From: Exiguobacterium marinum DSM 16307
GTDB taxonomy: Bacteria; Bacillota; Bacilli; Exiguobacteriales; Exiguobacteriaceae
Reading direction: 5' to 3'
NCBI RefSeq assembly: GCF_000620845.1
Contig: NZ_KK211189.1
Coordinates: forward strand, 697,662 to 761,661
DNA length: 64,000 bases
Notes under the pieces: model-generated
Seen by the model: the letters and a program-made list of their open reading frames with translations, nothing else
Database searches by the model: none
Told to the model about the DNA's origin: nothing
Made by a program: the position numbers and the translations under genes
Shown here: positions 1-9,168 of the stretch, piece after piece
Layout: every line of letters starts with the position of its first letter
How positions within the stretch are numbered: position 1 is the first letter of the stretch

Positions 1-2
1 GT

Positions 3-1052
3 AGTGACCAAGAGTTGTTCGATGACTATGAAGCGACACAACGGTCGTTGAAAAAAGCACAAGCTGACTTGAAAACAGAACGTGCTTCACTTCTAGAACA
101 ACAAAAAGCACTTGAGGTTCGCCAAGCTGAACTTGAGAAGAAAATGAAACAACGTGAAAAACGTATTAAAGAACTTGAAGAGAAAAACATCAAGTTCGAA
201 TCGCAAATCTTCGACCTTCAAGAGATTGAAGCGACGTTAGTGGCACAAGAACAGGCGATTGCGGCTGAAATCGAGGCACAACGTCGTGAAGAAGAGGAAG
301 CTCGTCGTCGCGCTGAAGAAGCAGCTCGTCAAGAGGCGGCACGTAAAGCAGAAGAAGCACGCCAAGCAGAAGCTGCACGTCAAGCTGAGGCAGCTCGTAA
401 GGCAGAGGCAGAACGAGAAGCAGAAGCGGCACGTCAACAAGCTGCACAACAAAAGCAGGACAATAAATCGAATACCCCGTCTTCGTCGTCTTCAAACAAT
501 ACGACTTCGTCGACATCGGCATCAAAACCTGCACCGGCGCCGAAACCGGCTCCAGCACCAACGCCGGCACCGAAACCGGCTCCAGCACCGAAACCAACTC
601 CAAAACCTGCACCGACGACGTCGACACCAGCTCCATCTAGCTCGATGTTCATTCAACCGGCTTCAGGACGCTACTCACAAGGATGGGGTCCAGCGAGCGG
701 TGCGTATGGCTACACGTTCCATAACGGTTTAGATATTGCAGGTCCTACAGGGACACCGATCCGTGCATCGGCAACAGGTACGGTCATTCGTGCAGGTTGG
801 GGTGGCGCATACGGGAACCACGTCATGATTGCACACGTCATCAACGGTCAAGTTTGGACGACAGTGTATGCGCACATGAACTCGGTATCTGTCAGCTCAG
901 GACAGCGTGTGACACAAGGATCAAACATCGGAACGCTTGGAAACACAGGGAACTCGTCAGGTCCGCACTTGCACTTTGAGATTCATAAAGGCGGCTACTC
1001 ATACTCGGCAACGAGCGCAGGTAGCACGGTCAATCCGCGTCAGTTTTTCTGA
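3..1052 (+). CDS. Secreted M23 peptidoglycan endopeptidase with coiled-coil N-terminus (5' partial)
   Basis: The reading frame is open to the left edge, so the true start and signal peptide lie outside. The visible part begins with about 150 residues of charged, Ala/Glu/Gln/Arg-rich coiled coil. A Ser/Thr then Pro-Ala-Lys low-complexity linker follows (about residues 150-215), then a C-terminal LytM/M23 domain. That domain shows the zinc-ligand pattern HNGLD and the HLHFE motif near the end. Family knowledge: such coiled-coil/M23 proteins (EnvC/CwlO-like layout) cut peptide cross-links in the wall outside the membrane. The Pro-Ala stretch looks like a wall-spanning spacer. Family assignment is firm; the exact bond cut is not known from sequence. 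Confidence 0.9.
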   Translation, partial: SDQELFDDYEATQRSLKKAQADLKTERASLLEQQKALEVRQAELEKKMKQREKRIKELEEKNIKFESQIFDLQEIEATLVAQEQAIAAEIEAQRREEEEARRRAEEAARQEAARKAEEARQAEAARQAEAARKAEAEREAEAARQQAAQQKQDNKSNTPSSSSSNNTTSSTSASKPAPAPKPAPAPTPAPKPAPAPKPTPKPAPTTSTPAPSSSMFIQPASGRYSQGWGPASGAYGYTFHNGLDIAGPTGTPIRASATGTVIRAGWGGAYGNHVMIAHVINGQVWTTVYAHMNSVSVSSGQRVTQGSNIGTLGNTGNSSGPHLHFEIHKGGYSYSATSAGSTVNPRQFF

Positions 1053-1063
1053 TGCCCTATACA

Positions 1064-1095
1064 AAAAGCTCCTTTCGATTGCGAAAGGGGCTTTT
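1064..1095 (+). terminator. Rho-independent terminator of the M23 gene
   Basis: Stem AAAAGCTCCTTTCG / CGAAAGGGGCTTTT (one G-T pair) with a 4-nt loop lies 12 bases after the M23 stop codon and ends in a T run. Confidence 0.8.
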
Positions 1096-1111
1096 GTGCG
1101 TACAAAAACAC

Positions 1112-1132
1112 CCCTTCGCTAATTGCGAAGGG
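1112..1132 (-). terminator. Terminator of the amino-acid permease gene
   Basis: CCCTTCGC/GCGAAGGG hairpin just downstream of the permease stop. Read on the minus strand it is followed by GTGTTTTTG, a usable T tract. Together with the previous hairpin it separates two convergent genes. Confidence 0.7.
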
Positions 1133-1139
1133 ATGCTCG

Positions 1140-2501
1140 TTAGTTGGCTTGCTCGATGTCGCTTGGACGATCTTGTTTTTTACGCATTTGTTCACGCACG
1201 TAATAGATAACCGTCAACCCAATCAACCATGGAATGCCGAACTTCAACATAATATTGAAGTCAGTGAACCATGTCGTGATCATGAGGCTGAGGAGTAAGA
1301 TGGCTCCGAGGATTGGAAGGAACGGATAACCAATCATGCGGACAGGGAGCTTTCGTCCCGTCCATTTCTTACGGAAGAACAAATGAGAGACGAAGACCAT
1401 GAACCATGTGAAAATGGCGCCGAACATCGAGATGCCCATTAAGAACGGATATGACGATTCCATAAACACTTGTAATAAAGCAGCCAAAACGATTCCGCCC
1501 GTGGAAACAAGTAGCGCGAACATCGGGATGCCGTTTTTGCTGATTTTTTTGAACGCTTTCGGTGCATCACCGGCTTCGGCGAGCGAGTACATCATGCGTG
1601 TCGATGCATAGAGTTGCGCGTTCATCGCTGACAAAGCAGCAATCAAAATCACAAAGTTAAGGATGCCGGCCGCGAACGGGACGTCGAACTGTTCCATGAC
1701 GAGCACGAACGGGCTTTGGTCAATCCCCGCTTGCTGCCATGGGATGAGCATAAGCATGATGGCGAGCGTGATGACATAGAAGAACGTCAGACGGAACACG
1801 GTAGCACGTAAAGCGCGTGGTACGGCCTGGTCCGGGTCTTTCGCTTCTCCTGCTGTGACGGCGACGAGTTCGGTTCCGAGGAAGCTGAAGAGGGAGATGA
1901 AAATCGTCACCCACATTCCGTAAAATCCGAAAGCGAAGAATCCTTCGTTTCCTGTCGTGATCGATTCAATCGGTGATCCTGGTTCGCCGAACAATGTAGC
2001 GGCACCGAGGACGATGAATAGGATAATGGCAGTTACTTTGATGAAGGATAACCAGTATTCAGTCGTCCCGAACGTGTGAACGTGACGGGCATTGACGTAA
2101 ATGAGTAGTCCACCGAAGAGGGCGACCCAGACGAACCCGTTCACATCAGGGAACCAATAGCGCATATAGATGGCGATCGCACTGACCTCAACCCCTACAG
2201 CTAGTACATTTGCGACCCAGTAAGAGTAACGGACGAGAAAGCCTGCGAGTGGATGAACATAGCGCTCGGCAATTGTTCCGAATGATCCGGATGTTGGATG
2301 GGCGACCGTCATTTCGGCGAGTGCACCCATCAGTAAGAGGACGATGAACGCCCCGATGGCATAGCTGACGAGTACGCTCGGGCCAGCTGTTTGAATCGCA
2401 AGCCCGCTTCCGAGGAAGAGCCCGGTTCCGATGGCGCTCCCGAGGGAAATCATCGTAAGTTGCCGGGTGGACAGCTCGCGTTTTAGTTTGTTTGTTTCCA
2501 A
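1140..2501 (-). CDS. APC-superfamily amino acid permease (AAT family)
   Basis: A 453-residue polytopic membrane protein with about 12 hydrophobic segments. The N-terminal pattern LSTRQLTMISLGSAIGTGLF, the GPSVLVSYAIGA stretch and the FSFLGTELVAVTAGEA region are typical of H+-coupled amino acid permeases of the AAT family. The start is TTG, with AAAGGAGA eight bases upstream. It is transcribed away from the Trp T-box leader, so it is not under that control. Substrate cannot be told from sequence. An aromatic amino acid is possible given the neighbour, but that is only inference. Confidence 0.88.
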   Translation of the reverse strand: METNKLKRELSTRQLTMISLGSAIGTGLFLGSGLAIQTAGPSVLVSYAIGAFIVLLLMGALAEMTVAHPTSGSFGTIAERYVHPLAGFLVRYSYWVANVLAVGVEVSAIAIYMRYWFPDVNGFVWVALFGGLLIYVNARHVHTFGTTEYWLSFIKVTAIILFIVLGAATLFGEPGSPIESITTGNEGFFAFGFYGMWVTIFISLFSFLGTELVAVTAGEAKDPDQAVPRALRATVFRLTFFYVITLAIMLMLIPWQQAGIDQSPFVLVMEQFDVPFAAGILNFVILIAALSAMNAQLYASTRMMYSLAEAGDAPKAFKKISKNGIPMFALLVSTGGIVLAALLQVFMESSYPFLMGISMFGAIFTWFMVFVSHLFFRKKWTGRKLPVRMIGYPFLPILGAILLLSLMITTWFTDFNIMLKFGIPWLIGLTVIYYVREQMRKKQDRPSDIEQAN

Positions 2502-2542
2502 AATCGATTCTCCTTTAGCTGAGTGAAATGTTGTTGTGGACG

Positions 2543-2572
2543 ACTATAGCAGACAGAAAAAAACAATGTCAA
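2543..2572 (-). promoter_or_regulatory. Sigma-A promoter for the permease
   Basis: On the minus strand TTGACA (2572-2567) and TATAGT (2548-2543) are separated by 18 bases, about 40 bases upstream of the permease start. Confidence 0.7.
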
Positions 2573-2644
2573 TTCGAAAAACCGGTGAAGGTTCCTTGTT
2601 TTCGGGGTGCACATATAGAGGCGAAGTTTTATAATTTTTTTTAT

Positions 2645-2673
2645 TTGACACGGAAACATCTGCCCTGTATAGT
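2645..2673 (+). promoter_or_regulatory. trp: Sigma-A promoter of the trp operon leader
   Basis: TTGACA at 2645-2650 and TATAGT at 2668-2673 with an exact 17-base spacer. Transcription would start near 2680, just ahead of the first T-box stem I. Confidence 0.85.
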
Positions 2674-2679
2674 ACGAGT

Positions 2680-2962
2680 TAACTTAACTGAAACGAATAA
2701 AGGCGTCGACGAAGAGAAGTAACGATGAATCCTGTATGACAGAGAGCTGATGGTTGGTGCGAATCAGTATATAGGACGTCGCGAATGGACTTCTGAGCTC
2801 TAAACCGAACTTTGAGTAGGCTTTAGCGGGTTACCCACCGTTATCACGGGGAAGCGGATGATTGTCCGTGAAGTGGGTTTTTCGGAACCAACGAAGGTGG
2901 CACCACGGGGTTACTCGTCCTTCTTGTAGCGTAGGCTATGAGGAGACGGGTAACCCCTTTTT
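2680..2962 (+). ncRNA. T-box riboswitch 1 (tryptophan specifier)
   Basis: Canonical T-box leader. It has the AGAGAGCTGATGGTTGGTG stem I elements and a specifier loop GAATGGAC with codon TGG (2786-2788), so it reads tRNA-Trp. The T-box core AGGTGGCACCACGG is at 2895-2908. The TGGC bulge would pair with an acceptor end GCCA, which fits tRNA-Trp. The terminator stem is 2907-2919 / 2945-2957 followed by TTTTT. Uncharged tRNA-Trp should favour antitermination. No gene follows directly; a second T-box does. Confidence 0.93.
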
Positions 2963-2974
2963 CGTTTCAATAAC

Positions 2975-3229
2975 ACAAATCGAGGATTGAGAAGAGTAGC
3001 GTGAGAAGACGTTTCGTCCAGAGAGTCAGGGATGGTGAGATCCTGACCGAGGCGTCCGCGTGAATGGGCTCATGAGAGCACGACTGAAGAAAGTAGGTCG
3101 TGACGGCTTCCCCCGTTATCAGGATACGATGTGATTGCATCGGAGAGTGGATTCTTTGGAATCAACGAGAGGTGGCACCGCGGTCTAGAACCGTCCTCCA
3201 TACGACGATTGTCGTATGGAGTTTTTTTA
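2975..3229 (+). ncRNA. T-box riboswitch 2 (tryptophan specifier)
   Basis: A second complete T-box in tandem. It has stem I with CAGAGAGTCAGGGATGGTG, a specifier TGG in GAATGGGC at 3065-3067, T-box core AGGTGGCACCGCGG around 3170-3183, and terminator stem CTCCATACGAC / GTCGTATGGAG (3196-3206 / 3211-3221) with a T7 tail. It ends 28 bases before trpD. Two tandem Trp T-boxes should sharpen the response to tRNA-Trp charging, as known for some Bacillus trp operons. Confidence 0.93.
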
Positions 3230-3256
3230 TACACATTTTTAGAGGGGGAAGAGAAG

Positions 3257-4246
3257 ATGATTCAACAATTGGAGACAAACTCGTTATCAACAGCAGATAT
3301 GAAAGTGGCAGCAAGTGAAATGTTCCAAGCGGATGAAGCGCAAATCGAACGAGTGCTACTGGCGATGAAAGAACGCGGGGAAACAGCTGAAGAGATGGCG
3401 GGACTCGCGGCATACATTCGAGAAGCAGCTCAGTTCCCCCAAAGCGATTTATCCGTTCTTGATGTTTGTGGCACCGGCGGCGATGGGGCGCATACGTTCA
3501 ATATCAGCTCGACCGTTGCGTTCGTCTTGGCCGGCCTTGGAGTACCAGTCGCGAAACATGGCAACCGAAGTGTGTCGAGCCGGTCGGGAAGTGCGGACGT
3601 CCTCGAGGCATTGAACGTTCCGATTGTGAAAACGGCGGCGGAAGTACATGAAGACTTGGAACGGACGAATCTCAGTTTCCTATTCGCCCAGCATGTCCAT
3701 CCGATTATGAAACATGTCATGCCGGTCCGTAAACGCCTCGCAACTGCGACCATCTTCAACCAAATCGGGCCGTTGACGAATCCACTTCGTCCGAAGCGAC
3801 AACTTGTCGGTGTCTACCATCCATCATTACTGGAGAAGATGGCGACCGCGATGCGACATCTAGGCGTGGAGCGCGGCATGGTCGTCCACGGTGCAGGCGG
3901 ACTCGATGAAGCGAGTCTCGCCGGTGTGAACGACGTGTATTTCTTTGATGGGGAACAGACAGCGCGTTACGCGATCGACCCACGAGATGTCGGCTTGATG
4001 CGGGCACCGCTCGAAGCATTACGCGGAGGCACACCGGAAGAGAACGCCGCGACGCTGCTCGCTGTGTTGAACGGAAAGTCAGGGCCGGCGCGAGACGTCG
4101 TCTTATTGAATGCGGCACTTGCCCTTTGCACGTACGGCACGACCGCAACGCTTCGAGAAGGTGTGAAAGAAGCGAAACGCAGTATCGATGAAGGGCACGC
4201 GTTACGCGTATTACAACACTTACAACGTACGGAGGTAGAGGCATGA
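3257..4246 (+). CDS. trpD: Anthranilate phosphoribosyltransferase
   Basis: Transfers phosphoribose from PRPP to anthranilate, the second step of tryptophan synthesis. At 329 residues it has normal family length. The PRPP-binding glycine motif GTGGDG and the KHGNRSVSSRSGSADVLEAL region are intact. The start chosen is the ATG at 3257, behind GAGGGGGAAGAG; an in-frame extension back to 3131 runs through the T-box terminator and is not real. It is the first gene after the leader and overlaps trpC by 4 bases (ATGA). The anthranilate synthase genes trpE and trpG that normally precede it are absent. Confidence 0.96.
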   Translation: MIQQLETNSLSTADMKVAASEMFQADEAQIERVLLAMKERGETAEEMAGLAAYIREAAQFPQSDLSVLDVCGTGGDGAHTFNISSTVAFVLAGLGVPVAKHGNRSVSSRSGSADVLEALNVPIVKTAAEVHEDLERTNLSFLFAQHVHPIMKHVMPVRKRLATATIFNQIGPLTNPLRPKRQLVGVYHPSLLEKMATAMRHLGVERGMVVHGAGGLDEASLAGVNDVYFFDGEQTARYAIDPRDVGLMRAPLEALRGGTPEENAATLLAVLNGKSGPARDVVLLNAALALCTYGTTATLREGVKEAKRSIDEGHALRVLQHLQRTEVEA

Positions 4247-5004
4247 GCTATTTAAAGAAAATCATCGGAACGAAAATTGAAGAAGTGAGTGGCATGCAAC
4301 CCATCGATGTCACCGTGACGAAGCCGATCTCTCTATTACATGTAATGAGCGAGGGATTCCATATCATTTCTGAAATTAAACGGTCGTCTCCTTCGAAAGG
4401 AATGATTCGGGAAACGGTCGATGTCGCCGAACGGGCCCGTCAATATGAACAAGCCGGTGCGACGATGATTTCGGTATTGACAGACACGACGTATTTCAAT
4501 GGGTCCTTTGACGATTTGCGACAAGTCGCCGATGTTGTCACCATCCCGGTGCTCTGTAAGGACTTTATCATCGATGAACGGCAACTCGACTATGCGAAGC
4601 ATTACGGGGCGAGTGTTGCACTTCTTATCGTGGCGGTCTTACATCCGACACGTCTCCATGAACTGACGCGATACGCTCGCTCCATCGGTCTCGACGTATT
4701 GGTTGAAGTACATGACGAAGCGGAGTTACACATCGCACTCGAACTCGATGACGTGTTGATCGGCATCAATAACAGAGACTTAAAAACGTTCGCGGTCGCT
4801 CTTGAGACATCAATCGACTTGATGAATCGCTATCCCGACGTCACATTCGTCAGTGAGAGCGGGGTCAGCACCGTCGAAGCGGCAGCGCGTCTGAAAGAAG
4901 CCGGCGCAAGTGCCATCCTCGTCGGAGAAGCACTCATGCGTGAAGAAGACCCGACCCGGCTACTCGAGGAGTTGAAAACATGTTCGTTAAAATCTGTGGA
5001 TTAA
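4243..5004 (+). CDS. trpC: Indole-3-glycerol-phosphate synthase
   Basis: Closes the indole ring: CdRP to indole-3-glycerol phosphate, cytosolic TIM barrel. 253 residues. Visible signatures are SEIKRSSPSKG (phosphate and catalytic Lys region), LVEVHDEAEL, GINNRDLKTF and the SESGVST phosphate-binding loop. Its start overlaps trpD by 4 bases and its 3' end overlaps trpF by 25 bases, so translational coupling is likely throughout the operon. Confidence 0.96.
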   Translation: MSYLKKIIGTKIEEVSGMQPIDVTVTKPISLLHVMSEGFHIISEIKRSSPSKGMIRETVDVAERARQYEQAGATMISVLTDTTYFNGSFDDLRQVADVVTIPVLCKDFIIDERQLDYAKHYGASVALLIVAVLHPTRLHELTRYARSIGLDVLVEVHDEAELHIALELDDVLIGINNRDLKTFAVALETSIDLMNRYPDVTFVSESGVSTVEAAARLKEAGASAILVGEALMREEDPTRLLEELKTCSLKSVD

Positions 5005-5534
5005 AGACAGAGGAAGCGGTCCAGGCGGCGGTCGAAGCGGGAGCAGATGCCATCGGGTTCGTATTCGCACCGAGTTCCCGCCAAATCGACGTGAGCAGAG
5101 CGAAGGAGCTAGCAGCTTATATTCCCGAATCGGTTCGAATCGTTGGTGTGTTTTTAAATCCTTCAATGGAAGACATCGAGCAAGCGATGGACGTGGGACT
5201 GACGGATTTACAAATTCACCATCGGACGCAGTCAATGGAACAACTCCGCACTTTCGGATTACCAATTATCGATGCATCGACCGAGGAGGCGGCGGATGTG
5301 CGATTGATGGATCATCCGACTCCGGGAAGTGGACAGGTATTAGACTGGGGCGCGAGCGACCGGCCGAAACATCCATTTTGGCTAGCAGGCGGTCTATCTC
5401 CTGACAATGTGAGACAAGCGATTCAAACGATCCAACCAGACGGCGTCGATATCTCGAGCGGTGTCGAGACGGACGGTGTAAAAGATATCAAAAAAATTCG
5501 TGCGTTCATTCAACGCGCCAAGGAGGAACTATGA
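4980..5534 (+). CDS. trpF: Phosphoribosylanthranilate isomerase
   Basis: Amadori rearrangement of PRA to CdRP, the substrate of TrpC. 184 residues, slightly short of the usual 200 or so but with all core pieces. [10 protein letters not shown] carries the catalytic Cys, then [21 protein letters not shown] and [14 protein letters not shown] for phosphate binding. It starts inside the end of trpC and shares ATGA with trpB, so it belongs to the same polycistron. Confidence 0.95.
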   Translation: MFVKICGLKTEEAVQAAVEAGADAIGFVFAPSSRQIDVSRAKELAAYIPESVRIVGVFLNPSMEDIEQAMDVGLTDLQIHHRTQSMEQLRTFGLPIIDASTEEAADVRLMDHPTPGSGQVLDWGASDRPKHPFWLAGGLSPDNVRQAIQTIQPDGVDISSGVETDGVKDIKKIRAFIQRAKEEL

Positions 5535-6718
5535 TGTATGCACAACCAGTGAACGGAAAGTTTGGACAATACGGTGGAAAGTACATTCCGGAGACACTCA
5601 TGCAGGCGGTCGAAGAATTGGAGGCTGCTTACGAAGAGGCGAAGCAAGACCCTGAGTTTCAAGAACGCTTCTCTTCCTTATTACGTGAATACGTAGGACG
5701 TGAGACGCCACTCTATTATGCGTCGAATCTAAGTCGTCGTCTTGGAACGAACGTCTATTTGAAACGAGAGGATCTGAACCATACCGGTGCCCATAAAATC
5801 AACAACACGGTTGGGCAAGCGCTCCTTGCGAAACGGATGGGGAAACAAAAAGTCGTCGCCGAGACGGGGGCCGGTCAGCACGGTGTCGCGACCGCGACGG
5901 TATGTGCATTACTCGACCTGGAATGTACCATCTTTATGGGGGAGGTCGACGTCGAGCGCCAAGCGTTGAACGTGTTTCGGATGGAATTGCTCGGAGCGAA
6001 GGTCGTTCCCGTCAAATCTGGAAGTCGCACGTTAAAAGATGCTGTCAATGAAGCGCTTCGTTACTGGGTCAAACACGTAGACGATACGCACTATGTGATG
6101 GGTTCCGTTCTCGGCCCGCATCCGTTCCCGCAGATGGTTCGTGATTTTCAAAGCGTAATTGGGACAGAGACACGCCGTCAAATCCTCGAACAGACGGGAC
6201 GCCTTCCAGATGCCGTCGTCGCCTGTGTCGGTGGAGGGAGCAATGCGATGGGCATGTTCTATCCGTTTTTGAATGATGAGTCGGTCGCACTCTACGGTGT
6301 CGAGGCGGCAGGGAGCGGCATCGATACGGACAAACACGCGGCGACACTCACAAAAGGAGAAGTCGGTGTATTGCATGGGTCACTCATGTATGTGTTGCAA
6401 GACGCAGCGGGTCAAATCGAGGAGGCACATTCCATCTCAGCCGGACTCGATTATCCAGGGGTAGGACCAGAGCACAGCTTCTTGAAAGATATTGAACGGG
6501 TCCGTTACGCAGCCGTCACGGACGATGAGGCACTCGATGCATGTCTCGCACTCAGTCGACAAGAAGGAATCATACCTGCCTTAGAGTCTTCGCATGCTCT
6601 CGCTTACGCAGAAACGCTCGCGAAGACGATGGGAGAAGACGATACACTGGTGATTTGTTTATCTGGACGCGGAGACAAAGACGTCCACACAATCCGAGAG
6701 AAGGTGGCAACACGATGA
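5531..6718 (+). CDS. trpB: Tryptophan synthase beta chain
   Basis: PLP enzyme joining indole and serine. 395 residues, normal length. The PLP lysine lies in [14 protein letters not shown]. The phosphate-binding GGGSNAMG and the C-terminal CLSGRGDKD are present. It partners with TrpA to form the alpha2beta2 channelling complex. Two adjacent ATGs (5531 and 5534) can serve as start; the first overlaps the trpF stop. The strong GGAGGAAC ribosome site lies in the end of trpF. Confidence 0.97.
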   Translation: MMYAQPVNGKFGQYGGKYIPETLMQAVEELEAAYEEAKQDPEFQERFSSLLREYVGRETPLYYASNLSRRLGTNVYLKREDLNHTGAHKINNTVGQALLAKRMGKQKVVAETGAGQHGVATATVCALLDLECTIFMGEVDVERQALNVFRMELLGAKVVPVKSGSRTLKDAVNEALRYWVKHVDDTHYVMGSVLGPHPFPQMVRDFQSVIGTETRRQILEQTGRLPDAVVACVGGGSNAMGMFYPFLNDESVALYGVEAAGSGIDTDKHAATLTKGEVGVLHGSLMYVLQDAAGQIEEAHSISAGLDYPGVGPEHSFLKDIERVRYAAVTDDEALDACLALSRQEGIIPALESSHALAYAETLAKTMGEDDTLVICLSGRGDKDVHTIREKVATR

Positions 6719-7482
6719 AACTAGAGACAGCGATTCGAGAGCGAGAAGGGGCGGCATTCGTTCCTTATATTATGGCTGGTGACGGAGGGATAGAACGACT
6801 CATCCCGACTATTGTTGAGCTAGAACAGATGGGGGCGACGGCGATCGAACTCGGAATCCCATTCTCTGATCCGGTGGCCGATGGACCGATCATTGAGGCG
6901 GCAGGAATGCGCGCTCTTGAAGCGGGTGTGACGCTTGAAATGGTGTTGAACCATTTAATAGAAGGAAATGATCGATTTACTGTGCCGATTGTCTTGATGA
7001 CATACTTGAACCCGGTGTTTCGGTTCGGGGTCCAACCGTTCTTTGACCGGGCGAATGAGTGTGGGGTGAGCGGAGTCATCATTCCAGACCTTCCATTTGA
7101 AGAAAGTCTTCAATTGTTTTCGAACGTCGATCGCCAGGAAGTCGCAGTCATCCCACTCGTTACGTTGACGAGCAGCGAGGCACGGACGGCATCCATCTTA
7201 GAGAAGGCTGAAGGATTCGTCTATGCGGTCACACTCAAAGGCACAACAGGGAAGACTGATGTGTTCCCGGATAAACTACTCACCCATTTGACTCGATTGA
7301 CAGAGCAGTCACGTGTTCCCGTCTTAGCAGGATTCGGGGTACATCGTCCGGAACAAGTGCAGACGCTTGGGAATGCATGTGACGGTGTCGTCGTCGGAAG
7401 CTTTATCGTCGAGGCACTTCATGAAGGGAGAACAGGCGACGTCGAGACGTTGATTCGTTCGGCAAAACAAATACACGCATAA
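6715..7482 (+). CDS. trpA: Tryptophan synthase alpha chain
   Basis: Cleaves indole-3-glycerol phosphate to indole and GAP. 255 residues. The catalytic Glu and Asp lie in [14 protein letters not shown]. The loop region TLKGTTG and the phosphate site [10 protein letters not shown] are visible. The start chosen is the ATG overlapping the trpB stop by 4 bases; longer in-frame readings go back into trpB and are unlikely. Last gene of the operon, followed by a terminator. Confidence 0.96.
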   Translation: MKLETAIREREGAAFVPYIMAGDGGIERLIPTIVELEQMGATAIELGIPFSDPVADGPIIEAAGMRALEAGVTLEMVLNHLIEGNDRFTVPIVLMTYLNPVFRFGVQPFFDRANECGVSGVIIPDLPFEESLQLFSNVDRQEVAVIPLVTLTSSEARTASILEKAEGFVYAVTLKGTTGKTDVFPDKLLTHLTRLTEQSRVPVLAGFGVHRPEQVQTLGNACDGVVVGSFIVEALHEGRTGDVETLIRSAKQIHA

Positions 7483-7485
7483 GAA

Positions 7486-7513
7486 AACCGGCGCTTCGCA
7501 TGAAGCACCGGTT
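7486..7513. terminator. Bidirectional terminator between trpA and antiporter
   Basis: AACCGGcGCTTC / GAAGCaCCGGTT hairpin with 4-nt loop between two convergent genes. Confidence 0.75.
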
Positions 7514-7523
7514 ATTCGTTTAC

Positions 7524-9023
7524 TCATAATTCCACTCGATCGAGACCGTCTTCCCCAAACTTTTGGTCGAGTTGGTCATGACGGTACATCGAGGCGAGAA
7601 CGTATAAGAGATCGCCTTCTTCGATAGCTGTCTGTCCGTTCGGCGGAATCAAATATTCGTTTCGGACGATGGCGTTTACGACGGTGTTCGGCGGGAGCGT
7701 GATGTCCGCTAGCGTCTTGCCGATCATCGAGGAGCTCTCCGTGACGACATAAGGAACGAGTTTATGTTGGGACTGTTTGCTGGAAACGAGGGCGATTGTA
7801 TAGGGGGAACGGATTTTATCCGGACCGAGTAGCCCTAACTTCTCGGCAAGTGGAGTCAACGTCGTTCCTTGAATCAAGGCACTGGTCACGACAACGAAGA
7901 AGACGGCATTGAATAGAAGTTGACTGTCATCAATTCCTGCGATTAACGGGAAAGTTGCGAGCACGATTGGTACGGCTCCTTTTAGACCGGCCCAAGAAAT
8001 GAAGAACTTCTCTTTTTTTGTGAACGCCATCCCGAGTGTCGATAAATAAACGGCGATGGGGCGAGCAACGAACATAAGGACAAAGGAAATAAGTATACCT
8101 TTCCAAATTAAGTCGGGCTCGATGAGTTGACGAGGGAAGACGAGCAATCCGAGGATGACGAACATGATGATCTGCATGATCCATGCGAGTGCCTCTGAGA
8201 ACTGGACGATGGTCACTTCGTGCGCCGTATCCGCGTTGCCAACAATCATCGCAGCGATATAGACCGCGAGTAGTCCGCTCCCCAACAAGTAAGCCGTGAC
8301 ACCGTATGTGAGGAATGCCATCGAAATCATCAGAACTGCATGTAGTCCGCTCGATTCTAGTTTCAAATGATTCAACATGAGACGAGACAATTGTCCGAGT
8401 AAAAAGCCGATGAATGCTCCGACAACGATTTGAAGGACGAACATCCAAATGCCATCCCATATGGTCGTCTCGGGCTTCAACATAAAGTCGAGGGCGAGAA
8501 TCGTTAAAAACATCGCCATCGGGTCGTTCGTGCCGGACTCGGCTTCGAGTGTCGCACCGACTTTCGGTGAGATATTCTTTCCTTTGAATGCGGCGAAGAC
8601 GGCCGCTGCATCGGTCGAACCAATAATCGCGCCGAATAGGAAAGATTCAATCCAATCGAAACCAAATACGAAACGAACGGCCACGGCGACGACAGTCGTC
8701 GTAATCAAGACACCAAACGTGGCAAGTGAGGCGGCTGGAACGAGAACGTTCCGCATCGACGTCCATTTCGTCTGGAGACCCCCTTCAAACAAAATGACAA
8801 TTAATGCGGCGACTCCGATTAACTGTGCCAAATTTGAATCATCGAAGAAGATGAGACCGGTAATGTCACTTCCCATGATCATGCCGATCCCCATAAACAA
8901 GATCAAGGCCGGTAAGCCGAATCGAGTCGAGATTCGCGTCGCCATGACACCGGCTACAAGGAGTAGACCGAAAAGTAGAATGAGTACATCAGTACTTATA
9001 ACAGGTACGGGCAAACACAACAC
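7524..9023 (-). CDS. CPA1-type K+ (or Na+)/H+ antiporter with C-terminal RCK_C/TrkA-C domain
   Basis: 499 residues. Residues 1-390 form about 12-13 membrane segments of a cation/proton antiporter, with the ion-site motif GSTDAAAVFAAF and the GTNDPMAM stretch. Residues about 410-490 form a soluble TrkA-C domain ending in DLLYVLASMYRHDQLD. This layout matches NhaP2/CvrA-type K+/H+ antiporters, where the C-domain senses ligand or ions. The start is uncertain: the GTG at 9023 sits only two bases after AAAGGA, while the TTG at 9020 has better spacing. Likely role: cytoplasmic pH or K+ balance. Confidence 0.87.
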   Translation of the reverse strand: MLCLPVPVISTDVLILLFGLLLVAGVMATRISTRFGLPALILFMGIGMIMGSDITGLIFFDDSNLAQLIGVAALIVILFEGGLQTKWTSMRNVLVPAASLATFGVLITTTVVAVAVRFVFGFDWIESFLFGAIIGSTDAAAVFAAFKGKNISPKVGATLEAESGTNDPMAMFLTILALDFMLKPETTIWDGIWMFVLQIVVGAFIGFLLGQLSRLMLNHLKLESSGLHAVLMISMAFLTYGVTAYLLGSGLLAVYIAAMIVGNADTAHEVTIVQFSEALAWIMQIIMFVILGLLVFPRQLIEPDLIWKGILISFVLMFVARPIAVYLSTLGMAFTKKEKFFISWAGLKGAVPIVLATFPLIAGIDDSQLLFNAVFFVVVTSALIQGTTLTPLAEKLGLLGPDKIRSPYTIALVSSKQSQHKLVPYVVTESSSMIGKTLADITLPPNTVVNAIVRNEYLIPPNGQTAIEEGDLLYVLASMYRHDQLDQKFGEDGLDRVEL

Positions 9024-9168
9024 ATCCTTTCAAAAAACAATACTATTAAGTTCATTGTACCATGAAATCGTCTGATATTTCAGAATTGACGATTATACAA
9101 ACTATGCAAATTGGAATTGTCGGTTATGAATGTGGTAAAGTAAACACATCATATAAGGAGGGATGATG

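Noticed and set aside
480-640. Dense repeats near the left end
   Set aside because: They encode the Pro-Ala-Lys linker of the M23 peptidase in frame; the units are irregular and short, so not CRISPR or a mobile repeat.
3131-3256. N-terminal extension of TrpD
   Set aside because: The extension translates the T-box and its terminator; the ATG at 3257 with a good ribosome site gives normal family length.
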